Assembly (NCBI RefSeq): GCF_039939195.1
Contig: NZ_JBDUUH010000015.1
Span: forward strand, 77,427-141,426
Source: Foliimonas ilicis
Lineage (GTDB): Bacteria > Pseudomonadota > Alphaproteobacteria > Rhizobiales > Rhizobiaceae
Direction: 5' to 3'
Length of the DNA stretch: 64,000 nt
The position numbers and the translations under genes are program-made. Positions 51,152-59,414 of the stretch are shown one piece after another (within the stretch, counting starts at the first letter, position 1; every line of letters begins with the position of its first letter). The notes under the pieces are model-generated. The model did no database searches and was not told where the DNA came from. It saw only the letters and a program-made list of their open reading frames with translations.

Positions 51152-52060
51152 CTACGCCTTGATCGGGGTTCTCGCATCGCTCTCGCCAAGACCCTGCCAG
51201 CTTCCGTCCTGCCACATGCTTTCGAGTGCGGCGCGGTAGTTCGGATGTCGGAAACTGTAGCCCTCGGCCTTGATGGCGGCGTTCGAAACCCTCTTGTTCT
51301 CGCCATAGAAAGAGCGCGCCATGGGCGAAAGTTGGGCAGTTTCGAAAGAAATTTCGGGCGGCGGTGCGATTTTCATCAGTTCGGCAACGTAAGCCACCAC
51401 ATCCTGCGGCGGGGCGGGCAAATCGTCGGTGACATTGAAGATGCCGCCGCGTTCGGCTGTCAGCAAAGTCCAGAGCGCACCGGCAATGTCATCGACATGG
51501 ATGCGGTTGAAGACCTGGCCTTCCTTGATCAGACGCCGCGCAGTCCCATTGTGCAGATTGACGAAGGCGTTGCGGCCCGGACCATAAATGCCCGACAAGC
51601 GCAGCAAAGCGACGGGCTTGCCGATTTCCTTCCTAAGATCGAGCCATGCGTTTTCCGCCGCGACGCGCTGCATCGAGCGCTTCGACATCGGGCGGCATTC
51701 AGCCGTTTCGTCCACCCATCCACCTTGATGATCGCCATAGACGCCGACAGTTGAAAGGTAGCCGATCCAGCGCAGATTTTTCATGCCTCGGATGACGTCG
51801 CCGGTGGCATTCAATACGGGATCACCGGCCTCATCGGGGCCAGCGGAGATGACGAGATGCGTGGTTCGTTCAAGTTCCCCGGCCAGATCGGGCGAAATAT
51901 CTGCGCCGTCGAATGACAGCGGCAGAATGCCGGACGCTTCGAGTGCGGCGAATTTTTCAGGCGAGCGCGTCGTGCCGGAAATGACTGCGCCGCCCGGATT
52001 GGCGCGGGCAAAAGCCTTGCCGGAATAGCCTGCGCCGAAAATCAGTATTCTGTCGCTCAT
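51152..52060 (-). CDS. NAD(P)-dependent epimerase/dehydratase (YeeZ-like extended SDR)
   Basis: The 302-residue protein has the nucleotide-binding motif ILIFGAGYSGKAFAR. Typical extended SDR segments follow (WIGYLSTVGVYGDHQGGWVD; LLRLSGIYGPGRNAFVNL; FNRIHVDDIAGALWTLL). The canonical YxxxK catalytic pair is not evident, as in YeeZ relatives. Substrate unknown. ATG 52060 overlaps the queG stop (ATGA), so the longer in-frame extension to 52234 is rejected. Confidence 0.85.
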   Translation of the reverse strand: MSDRILIFGAGYSGKAFARANPGGAVISGTTRSPEKFAALEASGILPLSFDGADISPDLAGELERTTHLVISAGPDEAGDPVLNATGDVIRGMKNLRWIGYLSTVGVYGDHQGGWVDETAECRPMSKRSMQRVAAENAWLDLRKEIGKPVALLRLSGIYGPGRNAFVNLHNGTARRLIKEGQVFNRIHVDDIAGALWTLLTAERGGIFNVTDDLPAPPQDVVAYVAELMKIAPPPEISFETAQLSPMARSFYGENKRVSNAAIKAEGYSFRHPNYRAALESMWQDGSWQGLGESDARTPIKA

Positions 52061-53220
52061 GCATAAATTCCAGTTATTTCGGCAGCTTTTTGCCATTCCG
52101 CGATCACGTTCTCGTCGGCTTCTGCGGCAGGCATGCGCAGTTTCTCGAAATCCTGTGCGTCGAGCAATCGCGAAAGCGCCCACACTGCCGCACCGCGAAC
52201 CAGCGGCGATGCATCGTCCAGCAAGGACCGGCATGTTGCGATAAGCGACTGATCGCCGGAGTTTCCCGCCGCGATCAGCACGTTACGAATGAAGCGGTCG
52301 CGGCCGATGCGTTTGACCGGTGAGCCGGAAAAGAAGGTGCGGAATGCGGCATCGTCGAGCTTTATCAGCTCGGCCAATGAAGGCTCGCGCAAATCTTCGC
52401 GGGCGGAAAGCTTTGCCTCGGAGGCTTCGCGCGCAAACTTGTTCCACGGGCAGGCGGCGAGGCAATCGTCGCAGCCATAAATCCGGTTGCCGATAGCGGC
52501 GCGGAATTCATGCGGGATCGGGCCTTTGTTTTCGATGGTGAGATAAGAGATGCAGCGCCTTGCATCGAGCCTGTAGGGGGCAGGGAAGGCGTCTGTCGGG
52601 CAGGCATCGAGGCAGGCGCGGCACGAGCCGCAATGATCGATCTCGGCGTCGTCCGGGTCGATTTCAGCGGTGGTGAAAATCGTGCCGAGAAACAGCCATG
52701 AACCATATTGGCGGCTTACAAGATTGGTGTGCTTGCCCTGCCAGCCAAGTCCGGCGGCTTCAGCCAGCGGCTTTTCCATGATCGGGGCCGTATCGACGAA
52801 AACCTTCACGTCACCGCCTGCGCGGGAGACGATCTTGCCGGCGATCTCCTTGAGGCGGCCTTTCATGACGTCGTGATAATCGCGGTTTCGCGCATAAGCC
52901 GAAATCGCGCCGCGATCGGGCCTTTGTTGTAATTTTCGCGGGTCTTCATCCGGCCCGTAATTCATTGCCAGAACGACGATGGATTTTACTTCCGACCAGA
53001 GAACGCTCGGATTGCCGCGCCGCAATTGCGTTTCGGCGAGCCAGTCCATCGAGCCATGAAATCCGTCGCCGATGAATTCGGCCAAGCGGGCAGGGGCGAG
53101 CGGAATTGAATCGGGGGTCGTGAAGGCGACAGCCTCGAAACCGGCGCGCTGAGCTTCGCGCTCGATCAGGCTGCGGAGGCCGGCGCTCCGGCCGGGTTTC
53201 TCAGAAGTCGAGGTCCGCAT
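52057..53220 (-). CDS. queG: Epoxyqueuosine reductase
   Basis: The 387-residue enzyme has the QueG N-terminal cobalamin-binding region (FHGSMDWLAETQLRRGNPS). Two [4Fe-4S] clusters are visible in CGSCRACLDACPTDAF and YGCDDCLAACPWNKFA, followed by a HEAT-like C-terminal repeat. It performs the last step of queuosine synthesis in tRNA. It overlaps the upstream glutathione transferase gene by 20 bases. Confidence 0.96.
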   Translation of the reverse strand: MRTSTSEKPGRSAGLRSLIEREAQRAGFEAVAFTTPDSIPLAPARLAEFIGDGFHGSMDWLAETQLRRGNPSVLWSEVKSIVVLAMNYGPDEDPRKLQQRPDRGAISAYARNRDYHDVMKGRLKEIAGKIVSRAGGDVKVFVDTAPIMEKPLAEAAGLGWQGKHTNLVSRQYGSWLFLGTIFTTAEIDPDDAEIDHCGSCRACLDACPTDAFPAPYRLDARRCISYLTIENKGPIPHEFRAAIGNRIYGCDDCLAACPWNKFAREASEAKLSAREDLREPSLAELIKLDDAAFRTFFSGSPVKRIGRDRFIRNVLIAAGNSGDQSLIATCRSLLDDASPLVRGAAVWALSRLLDAQDFEKLRMPAAEADENVIAEWQKAAEITGIYA

Positions 53221-53893
53221 AATGGGAAACGGGCGATATGCCGCGCACCCTGTCGGCCAGAAGCGGCCGGAAAGAGGGACGAGATTTTACGCGTGTGTAC
53301 CATTCGCGCGCCGAATTGTGCTCGCGCCAGTCGATCTCGCCGAGATAATCGAGAACCGAAAAGGCGGATGCGGCGGCAAGGTCGGCATAGGTGATGCGCG
53401 GACCGGCCAGCCAATGGCGGGTGCCTGCAAGCCAGTTCGTGTATTTCAGATGCTGGCGGATGTTGGAGCGCGCGGCGCGGATGGCACCCGAATCGGGCGA
53501 GCCGCCGCCCATTTCGCTCGGCATCATCGGCTTCAGCACGCGTTCGCGCACCAGATGCCGGGTGACTTCGCTTTCGGTCTTCACGAGATACCAGTCGATC
53601 AGGCGGCGGATTTCGGCGCGCTGCATCGGATCTTCTGCAAAAAGCCGCTTGTCGCGCTTCAGAACGCCGCGCGTCTCGTCGAGATATTCCGCAATGACGG
53701 TTGCGCCCACGATCGGCACGTCGCCTTCGGCCAGAAGCACGGGCAGGGTGCCTGCGGCATTTAGCGTCAGAAATTCCTTACGGCGCGCCCATGGCTTCTC
53801 TTCAATTAGCGCAAGTTCCTCGCCATACTCGCCGAAGGCCAGGCGGACGAAGCGGCATGATGCGTACATTGGGTGTTGGAATAGCGTCAGCAT
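53201..53893 (-). CDS. Glutathione S-transferase family protein
   Basis: The 230-residue protein has a thioredoxin-fold N-terminal domain with the QHPMYASCRFVRLAFGEYGE start and GTLPVLLAEGDVPIVGATVI (the cis-proline and glutathione-contacting turn), and an all-helical C-terminal domain including AGPRITYADLAAASAFSVLD. It probably acts on an electrophile or peroxide. It is first in a run with queG and the epimerase gene. Confidence 0.88.
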   Translation of the reverse strand: MLTLFQHPMYASCRFVRLAFGEYGEELALIEEKPWARRKEFLTLNAAGTLPVLLAEGDVPIVGATVIAEYLDETRGVLKRDKRLFAEDPMQRAEIRRLIDWYLVKTESEVTRHLVRERVLKPMMPSEMGGGSPDSGAIRAARSNIRQHLKYTNWLAGTRHWLAGPRITYADLAAASAFSVLDYLGEIDWREHNSAREWYTRVKSRPSFRPLLADRVRGISPVSHYADLDF

Positions 53894-54047
53894 GGTCCTG
53901 CGATGGTCAAAAAAAGCACTCTGGAAAATTTTCGCCTGCGCCTGTAAGTCTGAGCCGCAAATTTCGAACGAGGCGTGATGCGCCCGACCTATAAGAGGGT
54001 TCCTGCTTCATGACAAGCAAGCCTCTGCCCCCCGAACATGGTGAAGT

Positions 54048-54854
54048 ATGGAAAATCAGTCGATAGTTGCAGCGCTTTTTCTCGGCCTGCTCGAAGGCCT
54101 GACCGAATTCATTCCAGTTTCTTCCACGGCACATATCCTTCTGGCAGGGCATTTCCTGGGGTTTCACTCGACGGGCAAGGCCTTCGAAGTGCTGATCCAG
54201 CTTGGCGCTATCCTCGCTATCCTCACGGTTTATTTCAGCCGCCTGTGGAAAATGGCAGCCAATTTTCCGAGCGACAAACGCACGCAGCGTTTCGTGCTTG
54301 GTATTCTGCTGGCCTTTCTTCCGGCTGCGATCATCGGCGCGATGGCGCATAATTTCATCAAGACGGTGCTGTTCGAATCGCCTTATCTGATCTGCATCAT
54401 GCTGATCATCGGCGGCGTGATCCTGCTGGTGGTGGATCGGCTGCCGCTGCGCCCGAAATATAATGACGCGATGGATTTCCCGCTCTCTCTGTGCCTGAAG
54501 ATCGGCTTCATCCAGTGCCTCGCAATGATCCCCGGCACGTCGCGTTCGGGCGCGACCATCGTCGGTTCGCTGCTGCTTGGCGCGGATAAGCGCTCGGCCG
54601 CGGAGTTCTCGTTCTTCCTCGCAATGCCGACAATGGCAGGTGCCTTCGCATACGATCTCTTCAAGAACCGCGACATCCTGTCTGCCGCCGATGTTCCGAT
54701 TATCGTGACGGGCTTTATCGCGGCCTTTGTCGCTGGTGTGTTCGTCGTGCGCTATCTGCTGGATTATGTTTCGCGCCATGGCTACTCGCTGTTCGGCTGG
54801 TGGCGTCTGGTGGTTGGTGCGCTGGGACTGATTGCGCTGACTATTTTCGGGTAA
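54048..54854 (+). CDS. uppP: Undecaprenyl-diphosphatase (BacA/UppP)
   Basis: The 268-residue membrane protein has about seven helices. LLEGLTEFIPVSSTAHILLA holds the conserved glutamates and Ser-Thr of the first BacA motif, and MIPGTSRSGATIVGSLLLG is the second active-site motif. It recycles the cell-wall lipid carrier by dephosphorylating undecaprenyl diphosphate at the periplasmic face. Confidence 0.97.
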   Translation: MENQSIVAALFLGLLEGLTEFIPVSSTAHILLAGHFLGFHSTGKAFEVLIQLGAILAILTVYFSRLWKMAANFPSDKRTQRFVLGILLAFLPAAIIGAMAHNFIKTVLFESPYLICIMLIIGGVILLVVDRLPLRPKYNDAMDFPLSLCLKIGFIQCLAMIPGTSRSGATIVGSLLLGADKRSAAEFSFFLAMPTMAGAFAYDLFKNRDILSAADVPIIVTGFIAAFVAGVFVVRYLLDYVSRHGYSLFGWWRLVVGALGLIALTIFG

Positions 54855-54870
54855 GTTTTGTCGTTGCCAC

Positions 54871-54917
54871 GCCCGCTTTCCGGGTCTGGCCATTGTCAAA
54901 GAACCGGGAAGCGGGGC
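54871..54917 (+). terminator. Imperfect hairpin after uppP
   Basis: GCCCGCTTTCCGGG (54871-54884) can pair with ACCGGGAAGCGGGGC (54903-54917) with one bulge. There is no T run, so it is a candidate terminator only. Confidence 0.45.
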
Positions 54918-55446
54918 GCATCGCCGTGCCTTCCTAGTAAGTGATATATTTGGCGCGACGTCCGCACCCCGCCGGTCTTTGCTATCCGGTTGGTCGGGCA
55001 CAATGTTTATGCATTTCCATAGTGCAGGAAAACATCGCGGTTTCTCCGCACGCTTTCAGAAGTTTCATAAGCAGGGTTTGTCACTTCCCGTCATGAACGC
55101 ATCTTCGGCGCGCCGACCTGTCCCGGCCCTCCGCTATGGCTCCGGGCGTTCGACATTCAAAAAGCCAAATCGTTGGCTTTTTGCCGACCTTCGGTCGGAC
55201 ATGTCTCACCCCTCGGAACTCACGACTACCGCAGTCGCAAGTGGGAGGTCACCGCTGTCTGAACCGATACCCGGTGCGCACCGGCTTCCCGCTCAGACAG
55301 TGGGGGAATGATAGGAGTGTGGAAAAGGGGGTGAATAAAAAACATGAAATTGAAGGTTTTTATTCACATGCTGTCGGCTTCCCAAAGGGTCGTTCGTCAT
55401 ATGATCGAAGAGGCTGTTTCAGCCTCGATCCATAGGGAGAGAAACG
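54918..55446. other. Structured 529-base non-coding stretch of unknown role
   Basis: No credible protein is encoded; an open frame at 54979-55311 has unnatural composition. The stretch contains several perfect hairpins: AAAAAGCCAA/TTGGCTTTTT (55159-55182), CCGACC/GGTCGG (55184-55198), CGACT/AGTCG (around 55223-55240) and a composite hairpin where CCGCTGTCTGA near 55250 pairs with TCAGACAGTGG near 55296, enclosing the palindrome CCGGTGCGCACCGG. This density suggests a small RNA or a long leader for the downstream gene. Confidence 0.4.
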
Positions 55447-55869
55447 ATGCGCGTTGCAGTTTTTGTGAAGGCGACGAAAGACAGCGAAACGGGCATGTTG
55501 CCATCGACCGAGCTGCTCGAAGCCATGGGCAAGTATAATGAACAATTGGTCGAGGCCGGTATCATGCTGGCAGGCGAGGGGTTGCATCCATCGTCGAAGG
55601 GCAAGCGGATTGCCTTTGACGGGGCTGGCCGTACGATTATCGACGGGCCTTTCTCTGCGACGGGCGAACTGGTTGCGGGTTTCTGGCTGTGGCAGGTCAA
55701 GGATATGGCCGAGGCGGTCGAGTGGGTGAAGCGCTGCCCCAATCCGATGCCCGGTCCAAGCGAGATCGAGATCCGTCAGATTTTCGAGGCGGCGGATTTT
55801 GCCGAGAATATGACGCCGGAGATCGCCGAGCGGGGTGAACGGTTGCGCGCCAAGCTGGCTGAGGGGTGA
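55447..55869 (+). CDS. YciI-like (YCII-related domain) protein
   Basis: The 140-residue protein has a ferredoxin-like alpha/beta YCII domain: AVFVKATKDSETGMLPSTEL, LVEAGIMLAGEGLHPSSKG and FWLWQVKDMAEAVEWVKRCP, in the family that includes dimeric alpha-beta-barrel proteins. Function unknown. GGGAGAG lies about 7 bases before ATG. A long structured leader precedes it. Confidence 0.85.
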   Translation: MRVAVFVKATKDSETGMLPSTELLEAMGKYNEQLVEAGIMLAGEGLHPSSKGKRIAFDGAGRTIIDGPFSATGELVAGFWLWQVKDMAEAVEWVKRCPNPMPGPSEIEIRQIFEAADFAENMTPEIAERGERLRAKLAEG

Positions 55870-55882
55870 GCGGGGAAGGCGA

Positions 55883-56107
55883 AGCGGTTTCTTTGAAGGA
55901 AGCGCGAGGCACCCCCCTCTGCCCTGCCGGGCATCTCCCCCTCAAGGGTGGAGATTGGCTGACACAACCCTCTCCGCCTCCATTGGAACGTCAACAATTG
56001 GTACGGCGGTCATGACGGGGTAATCTCCCCACTTGAGGGGAGATGCCCGGCAGGGCAGAGGGGGGTGATGTCCCGCCAGCGCTTTTATCTGAAAAATGAA
56101 AAGCTAA
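55883..56107. repeat. Palindromic element, copy R3 (older, ends degraded)
   Basis: The arms match R1 and R2 (left CCCCCCTCTGCCCTGCCGGG, right its complement), and the core starts GATTGGCTGACAC. The left outer segment ends GCGAGGCAC and the right outer segment reads GTCCCGCCAGCGC, which are the outer ends of R1 in exchanged positions. The terminal TA-GAGC is not preserved on the left. Confidence 0.85.
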
Positions 56108-56140
56108 AACGCCGTTGCCGACTAATCGGCCTCAAGCCGG

Positions 56141-57115
56141 TCAGGCTTCGTTTTTGCGGGCGAACTGGCCGGCGACGCGGTAGGTCCAGAGATAGGATGG
56201 CAGGATCGAGGCGGTGGAGGTCGGATGGATGCCGAGTGCTTCGAGCGTGCGGCCGGATTTCTGCGCTGCTTCCGAAACGACATTGTCCCGCTGCAGCAGG
56301 ATGACCTGATCTTCGGTCAGCAAAGGCTTCGGCAGGAGGCCAAGAATTTTGCCCTGCAGCTTTGCCACCCACCATGGAACGGGAATCAGCAGGCGCTTGC
56401 GGCCGATGACGGAGAGCATTTCCTGAAGGCATTCGCGGAAGGTGAGAACCTTCGGGCCGCCGAGTTCGTAGGTCTTGCCGCCTTCGACCTTGCCATCGAC
56501 CGAGCGCGCGATGGCTTCGGCGACATCGCCGACATAGACCGGCTGGAAGCGGGTTTCGCCGCCGCCGAGAAGCGGCAGGAAGGGCGACAGGCGCGCCAGA
56601 TTTGCGAAGCGGTTGAAGAACATGTCTTCCGGTCCGAACACGATGGACGGGCGGAAAATAACTGCGTCCGGCAGGGTTTCGTGAACGGCGCGCTCGCCTG
56701 CGGCCTTGGTGCGTGCATAGCCCGATTCGGAATCGGCGTTTGCGCCGATTGCCGAAACATGGGTGAGTTTCGCGCCCTCGGCACGGGCGCCCTCGGCAAT
56801 GGCGCGTGCGCCGAAATCATGAACCGAGGTGAATTTCTGCTTGCCGCTTTCGTAGAGCAGGCCGACGAGATTGATGACATGGTCGGACCCGCGGATTGCG
56901 CGATCGACGGACCAGCGCACACGCAGATTGGCCTGAATGGCCTGAATCTGCCCGACATTACCGAGCGGCTGAAGGTGCCCGGCAAGGTCGGGCCTGCGGC
57001 AAACGACACGAACGCGGTATCCCCGGCGCGCGAGCGCGCGCACCACGTGGCGGCCGAGAAAGCCCGAACCGCCAAAAACGGTGACGAGTTTGGGATTCTG
57101 CAGGATTTCAGTCAT
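56141..57115 (-). CDS. Complex I NDUFA9-type NAD-dependent epimerase
   Basis: The 324-residue atypical SDR has VFGGSGFLGRHVVRALARRG (nucleotide binding) and SGYARTKAAGERAV, supplying a YxxxK pair, with VIFRPSIVFGPEDMFFNRFA typical of the NDUFA9-like group. In alphaproteobacteria and mitochondria these are associated with respiratory complex I or quinone synthesis. The protein is soluble or peripheral. It stands alone downstream of a hairpin. Confidence 0.88.
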   Translation of the reverse strand: MTEILQNPKLVTVFGGSGFLGRHVVRALARRGYRVRVVCRRPDLAGHLQPLGNVGQIQAIQANLRVRWSVDRAIRGSDHVINLVGLLYESGKQKFTSVHDFGARAIAEGARAEGAKLTHVSAIGANADSESGYARTKAAGERAVHETLPDAVIFRPSIVFGPEDMFFNRFANLARLSPFLPLLGGGETRFQPVYVGDVAEAIARSVDGKVEGGKTYELGGPKVLTFRECLQEMLSVIGRKRLLIPVPWWVAKLQGKILGLLPKPLLTEDQVILLQRDNVVSEAAQKSGRTLEALGIHPTSTASILPSYLWTYRVAGQFARKNEA

Positions 57116-57198
57116 GTCTGGCTCCGTGTTGCCTCACGCTTGGCTCCGGGTGTTCTTAATCCGTTTGGCTACAAAGGCAAGAAGGTGCAGGCATGAAG

Positions 57199-57228
57199 GA
57201 TGCGCGCAGATTGACGCCTGCGCGCATC
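57199..57228 (-). terminator. Perfect 10-bp hairpin after the DoxX gene
   Basis: GATGCGCGCA (57199-57208) pairs with TGCGCGCATC (57219-57228). On the minus strand it begins 6 bases after the DoxX stop, a likely terminator without an obvious T run. Confidence 0.55.
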
Positions 57229-57234
57229 GATTAA

Positions 57235-57687
57235 TCAGAATTCCTTGCCGATGCGGGCATCGACGGAATGGCGGTTTGCCCCGCGAATGAAGAAGAAGAA
57301 CAGGATCGCAGCCCAGAGGATGGACTTTTCCGCGCCGGAATAGCCTTCGCCCAGCGTGATCCAGTGGAACCACACCGTGACCAGCAGGACGAACGTGCCT
57401 GCGAAGGCGGCAGGGCGGGTCAGGAAGCCGAGGGCGATCAGGATGCCGCCGAAGAATTCGGTTGCGGCCAGAAGCGGTGCCCAGAATGTGCCCGGATAGA
57501 AGCCGAGGCCCTCGACCATGCCAGCCGCGCCGAACGGATTTACGATCTTGGGGGCGCCATGGACGACAAGTGCGGCGCCGGCGATTACACGCAGCAGCGT
57601 TTCGGCACCTTCATGAAGGCCGCTGTAAAGTCCGCCAAGTGCGGGAATGAAAAGTCGTCGGCGCGGTGCAATATGTGTGTCGGTCAA
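57235..57687 (-). CDS. DoxX family membrane protein
   Basis: The product (150 residues from TTG 57687) has four membrane helices with LLRVIAGAALVVHGAPKIVN, APLLAATEFFGGILIALGFL and RPAAFAGTFVLLVTVWFHWI, the DoxX pattern. The family is linked to thiol or sulfur metabolism but its role here is unknown. TTG at 57687 follows AGGAGAGAG at ideal spacing, which decides this start over an ATG-like extension to 57750. Confidence 0.85.
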   Translation of the reverse strand: MTDTHIAPRRRLFIPALGGLYSGLHEGAETLLRVIAGAALVVHGAPKIVNPFGAAGMVEGLGFYPGTFWAPLLAATEFFGGILIALGFLTRPAAFAGTFVLLVTVWFHWITLGEGYSGAEKSILWAAILFFFFIRGANRHSVDARIGKEF

Positions 57688-57823
57688 AGCTCTCTCCTGA
57701 ATGCAAAAATTTGCCGGACGGTAAGCGTACGCAAAAAGCTTCACCGTCAAATCAACAATTCTTTATACGCGCGCGGAGTTCCAGTCGCATGACTGTCGTA
57801 AGTTGCGGGATTTCGGGAAAAAC

Positions 57824-58603
57824 TTACCCCAATCGTGCCGGAATGCGCGCTTCCAGACGCCGGAACAGGAAGACAATGATGCCGGTGATGCACAGGTAGA
57901 TCAGCGCCAGCAGGAGCAGCGGCTCGTAGACAATGAAAGTGTCCTGCCTGACGCGCGATGAAACGGCGTAGATGTCGACCACGGTGATCGTCGCGACCAG
58001 CGGCGTCGCCTTCAATTGCAGCACGGTTTCGCCGGCAAGCGTCGGCAGGGCGCGCTGGATCGCCTGAGGAAGCCAGATGCGCCGGAAAATCTTGCCGCGC
58101 CGCATGCCGAATGCGCGCGCCGCTTCCAACTGTCCGCGCGGGACGCCAGCGAAGGCACCGCGCATGACTTCGCCCTCATAGGCGGCGAAAGAAAGGGTAA
58201 GCGCCAGCACGGCATAGGGCCAAGCCTGGCGCAGATATGGCCAGAGTTCCGAACCCCTGATCCACGGATATTGCGGGAAAAGCGAGCCTAGGCCGTAATA
58301 GAGAAGCCAGAGTTGCAAGAGCAGCGGCGTGCCGCGAAAGATCGTGCAGAATGTGCGGGCAGGGATCGCAAGCCAGAATGGTCCGGCTGCCTGCGCAAGG
58401 CCGAGAGGCAAAGCGAGCATGAAACCGAGCGTGCAGGTAAGGACCAGAATCCAGATGGTGCGCCAAAGGCCCTGCAGCGCGAGGTCGTAATATTGCGGGA
58501 TCCAGTCCCAGCGCATGAAGATGGCGGCGGCGAGAAACAGCCCTGCGGCGACCAGCATCAAGCCGATGCGATGCGGTTTCAGCCATGTCTTTCGAAACGA
58601 CAT
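57824..58603 (-). CDS. Polar amino-acid ABC transporter permease (HisM/ArtM type)
   Basis: This 259-residue permease has about five membrane helices. It carries the permease-ATPase coupling loop (YEGEVMRGAFAGVPRGQLEA, ARAFGMRRGKIFRRIWLPQA) of histidine/arginine-type importers. ATG 58603 follows the previous permease stop by 2 bases. It is the last gene of the ATPase-binding protein-permease-permease operon. Confidence 0.92.
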   Translation of the reverse strand: MSFRKTWLKPHRIGLMLVAAGLFLAAAIFMRWDWIPQYYDLALQGLWRTIWILVLTCTLGFMLALPLGLAQAAGPFWLAIPARTFCTIFRGTPLLLQLWLLYYGLGSLFPQYPWIRGSELWPYLRQAWPYAVLALTLSFAAYEGEVMRGAFAGVPRGQLEAARAFGMRRGKIFRRIWLPQAIQRALPTLAGETVLQLKATPLVATITVVDIYAVSSRVRQDTFIVYEPLLLLALIYLCITGIIVFLFRRLEARIPARLG

Positions 58604-58605
58604 GA

Positions 58606-59400
58606 TCAGCGCCCCTCCATGACGGAGGGCATGCCGCGCCGCGACCAGCGCTCGATGCGTTTGATGATCGCGCCGGAAAACAGCGTCAGCATCAGATAGA
58701 GCGCGCCAGCGGCCATGAAGAAGGTGAAATATGCCTTGGTCGAGCCTGCCGCCTGCCGTGTCGCCAGCGTCAATTCGTTGAAGCCGACGACGGCCAGAAG
58801 GGCCGTATCTTTCGTGGCGATGAGCCAGAGATTGGCGAGGCCCGGAATGGCGAATGGGAGCATTGCGGGCAGGGTGATGCGGCGAAGCAGAAGGGCGGGC
58901 GGCATGCCATAGGCGCGCGCGGCCTCGATCTGGCCTTGCGGCACGGCGAGGATCGCGCCGCGCAGGACTTCGGTGGCGTAAGCGCCTTGAACGAAGCCCA
59001 GAACCGCGATGCCTGCGACCAGCCCGCTGATGTCTATGCGCGCATAGCCGAAGGCTTCGAGCGCCCGGTTTATCAGGTCCGTTCCGGCATAATAGAGCAG
59101 CAGGATGAGCACGAGTTCGGGCACGGCGCGCACGATTGTCGTGTAGCATTCGAGCAAATCGCGGATGATCGGGCCGCCATAGAGCTTGCCATATGCCCCG
59201 CCCACGCCAATCAGAAGACCCAGACCGAATGCGCCAAGCGCGATCTGCACGGAGTTGAGAAGGCCGTAAAGCAACGTCGCGCCCCAACCCGGAGGCGTCG
59301 GGGACAGCAACTCGAAAACGCTGAGTTGGGACAAAGGAAGCAGCAGGGCGTCGATGGGATTAGCCTCTGGTGAGACAGATGCGGCCAAATCTGGCCGCAT
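58606..59400 (-). CDS. Polar amino-acid ABC transporter permease (HisQ/ArtQ type)
   Basis: This 264-residue permease has membrane helices and the coupling loop YATEVLRGAILAVPQGQIEA, ARAYGMPPALLLRRITLPA. Its annotated start at 59400 falls inside a perfect hairpin (59378-59401), so the true start may lie slightly later, for example at a TTG or CTG codon around residues 20-27. It forms a heterodimeric channel with the downstream permease. Confidence 0.9.
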   Translation of the reverse strand: MRPDLAASVSPEANPIDALLLPLSQLSVFELLSPTPPGWGATLLYGLLNSVQIALGAFGLGLLIGVGGAYGKLYGGPIIRDLLECYTTIVRAVPELVLILLLYYAGTDLINRALEAFGYARIDISGLVAGIAVLGFVQGAYATEVLRGAILAVPQGQIEAARAYGMPPALLLRRITLPAMLPFAIPGLANLWLIATKDTALLAVVGFNELTLATRQAAGSTKAYFTFFMAAGALYLMLTLFSGAIIKRIERWSRRGMPSVMEGR

Positions 59401-59401
59401 C
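59378..59401 (-). promoter_or_regulatory. Intercistronic hairpin between the binding-protein and permease genes
   Basis: GATGCGGCCA (59378-59387) pairs perfectly with TGGCCGCATC (59392-59401) around a 4-base loop, 13 bases after the binding-protein stop. Such hairpins commonly protect binding-protein mRNA and lower permease synthesis. It covers the first codons of the permease. Confidence 0.7.
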
Positions 59402-59414
59402 TGAATGGCCGGGG

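Noticed and set aside
53907..55001. 364-residue open frame antisense to uppP
   Set aside because: Charged, low-complexity translation opposite a conserved membrane enzyme; no support.
54979..55311. 110-residue open frame in the uppP to YciI gap
   Set aside because: No ribosome-binding site, unnatural composition, and the DNA is dominated by hairpins, so it is better read as non-coding.
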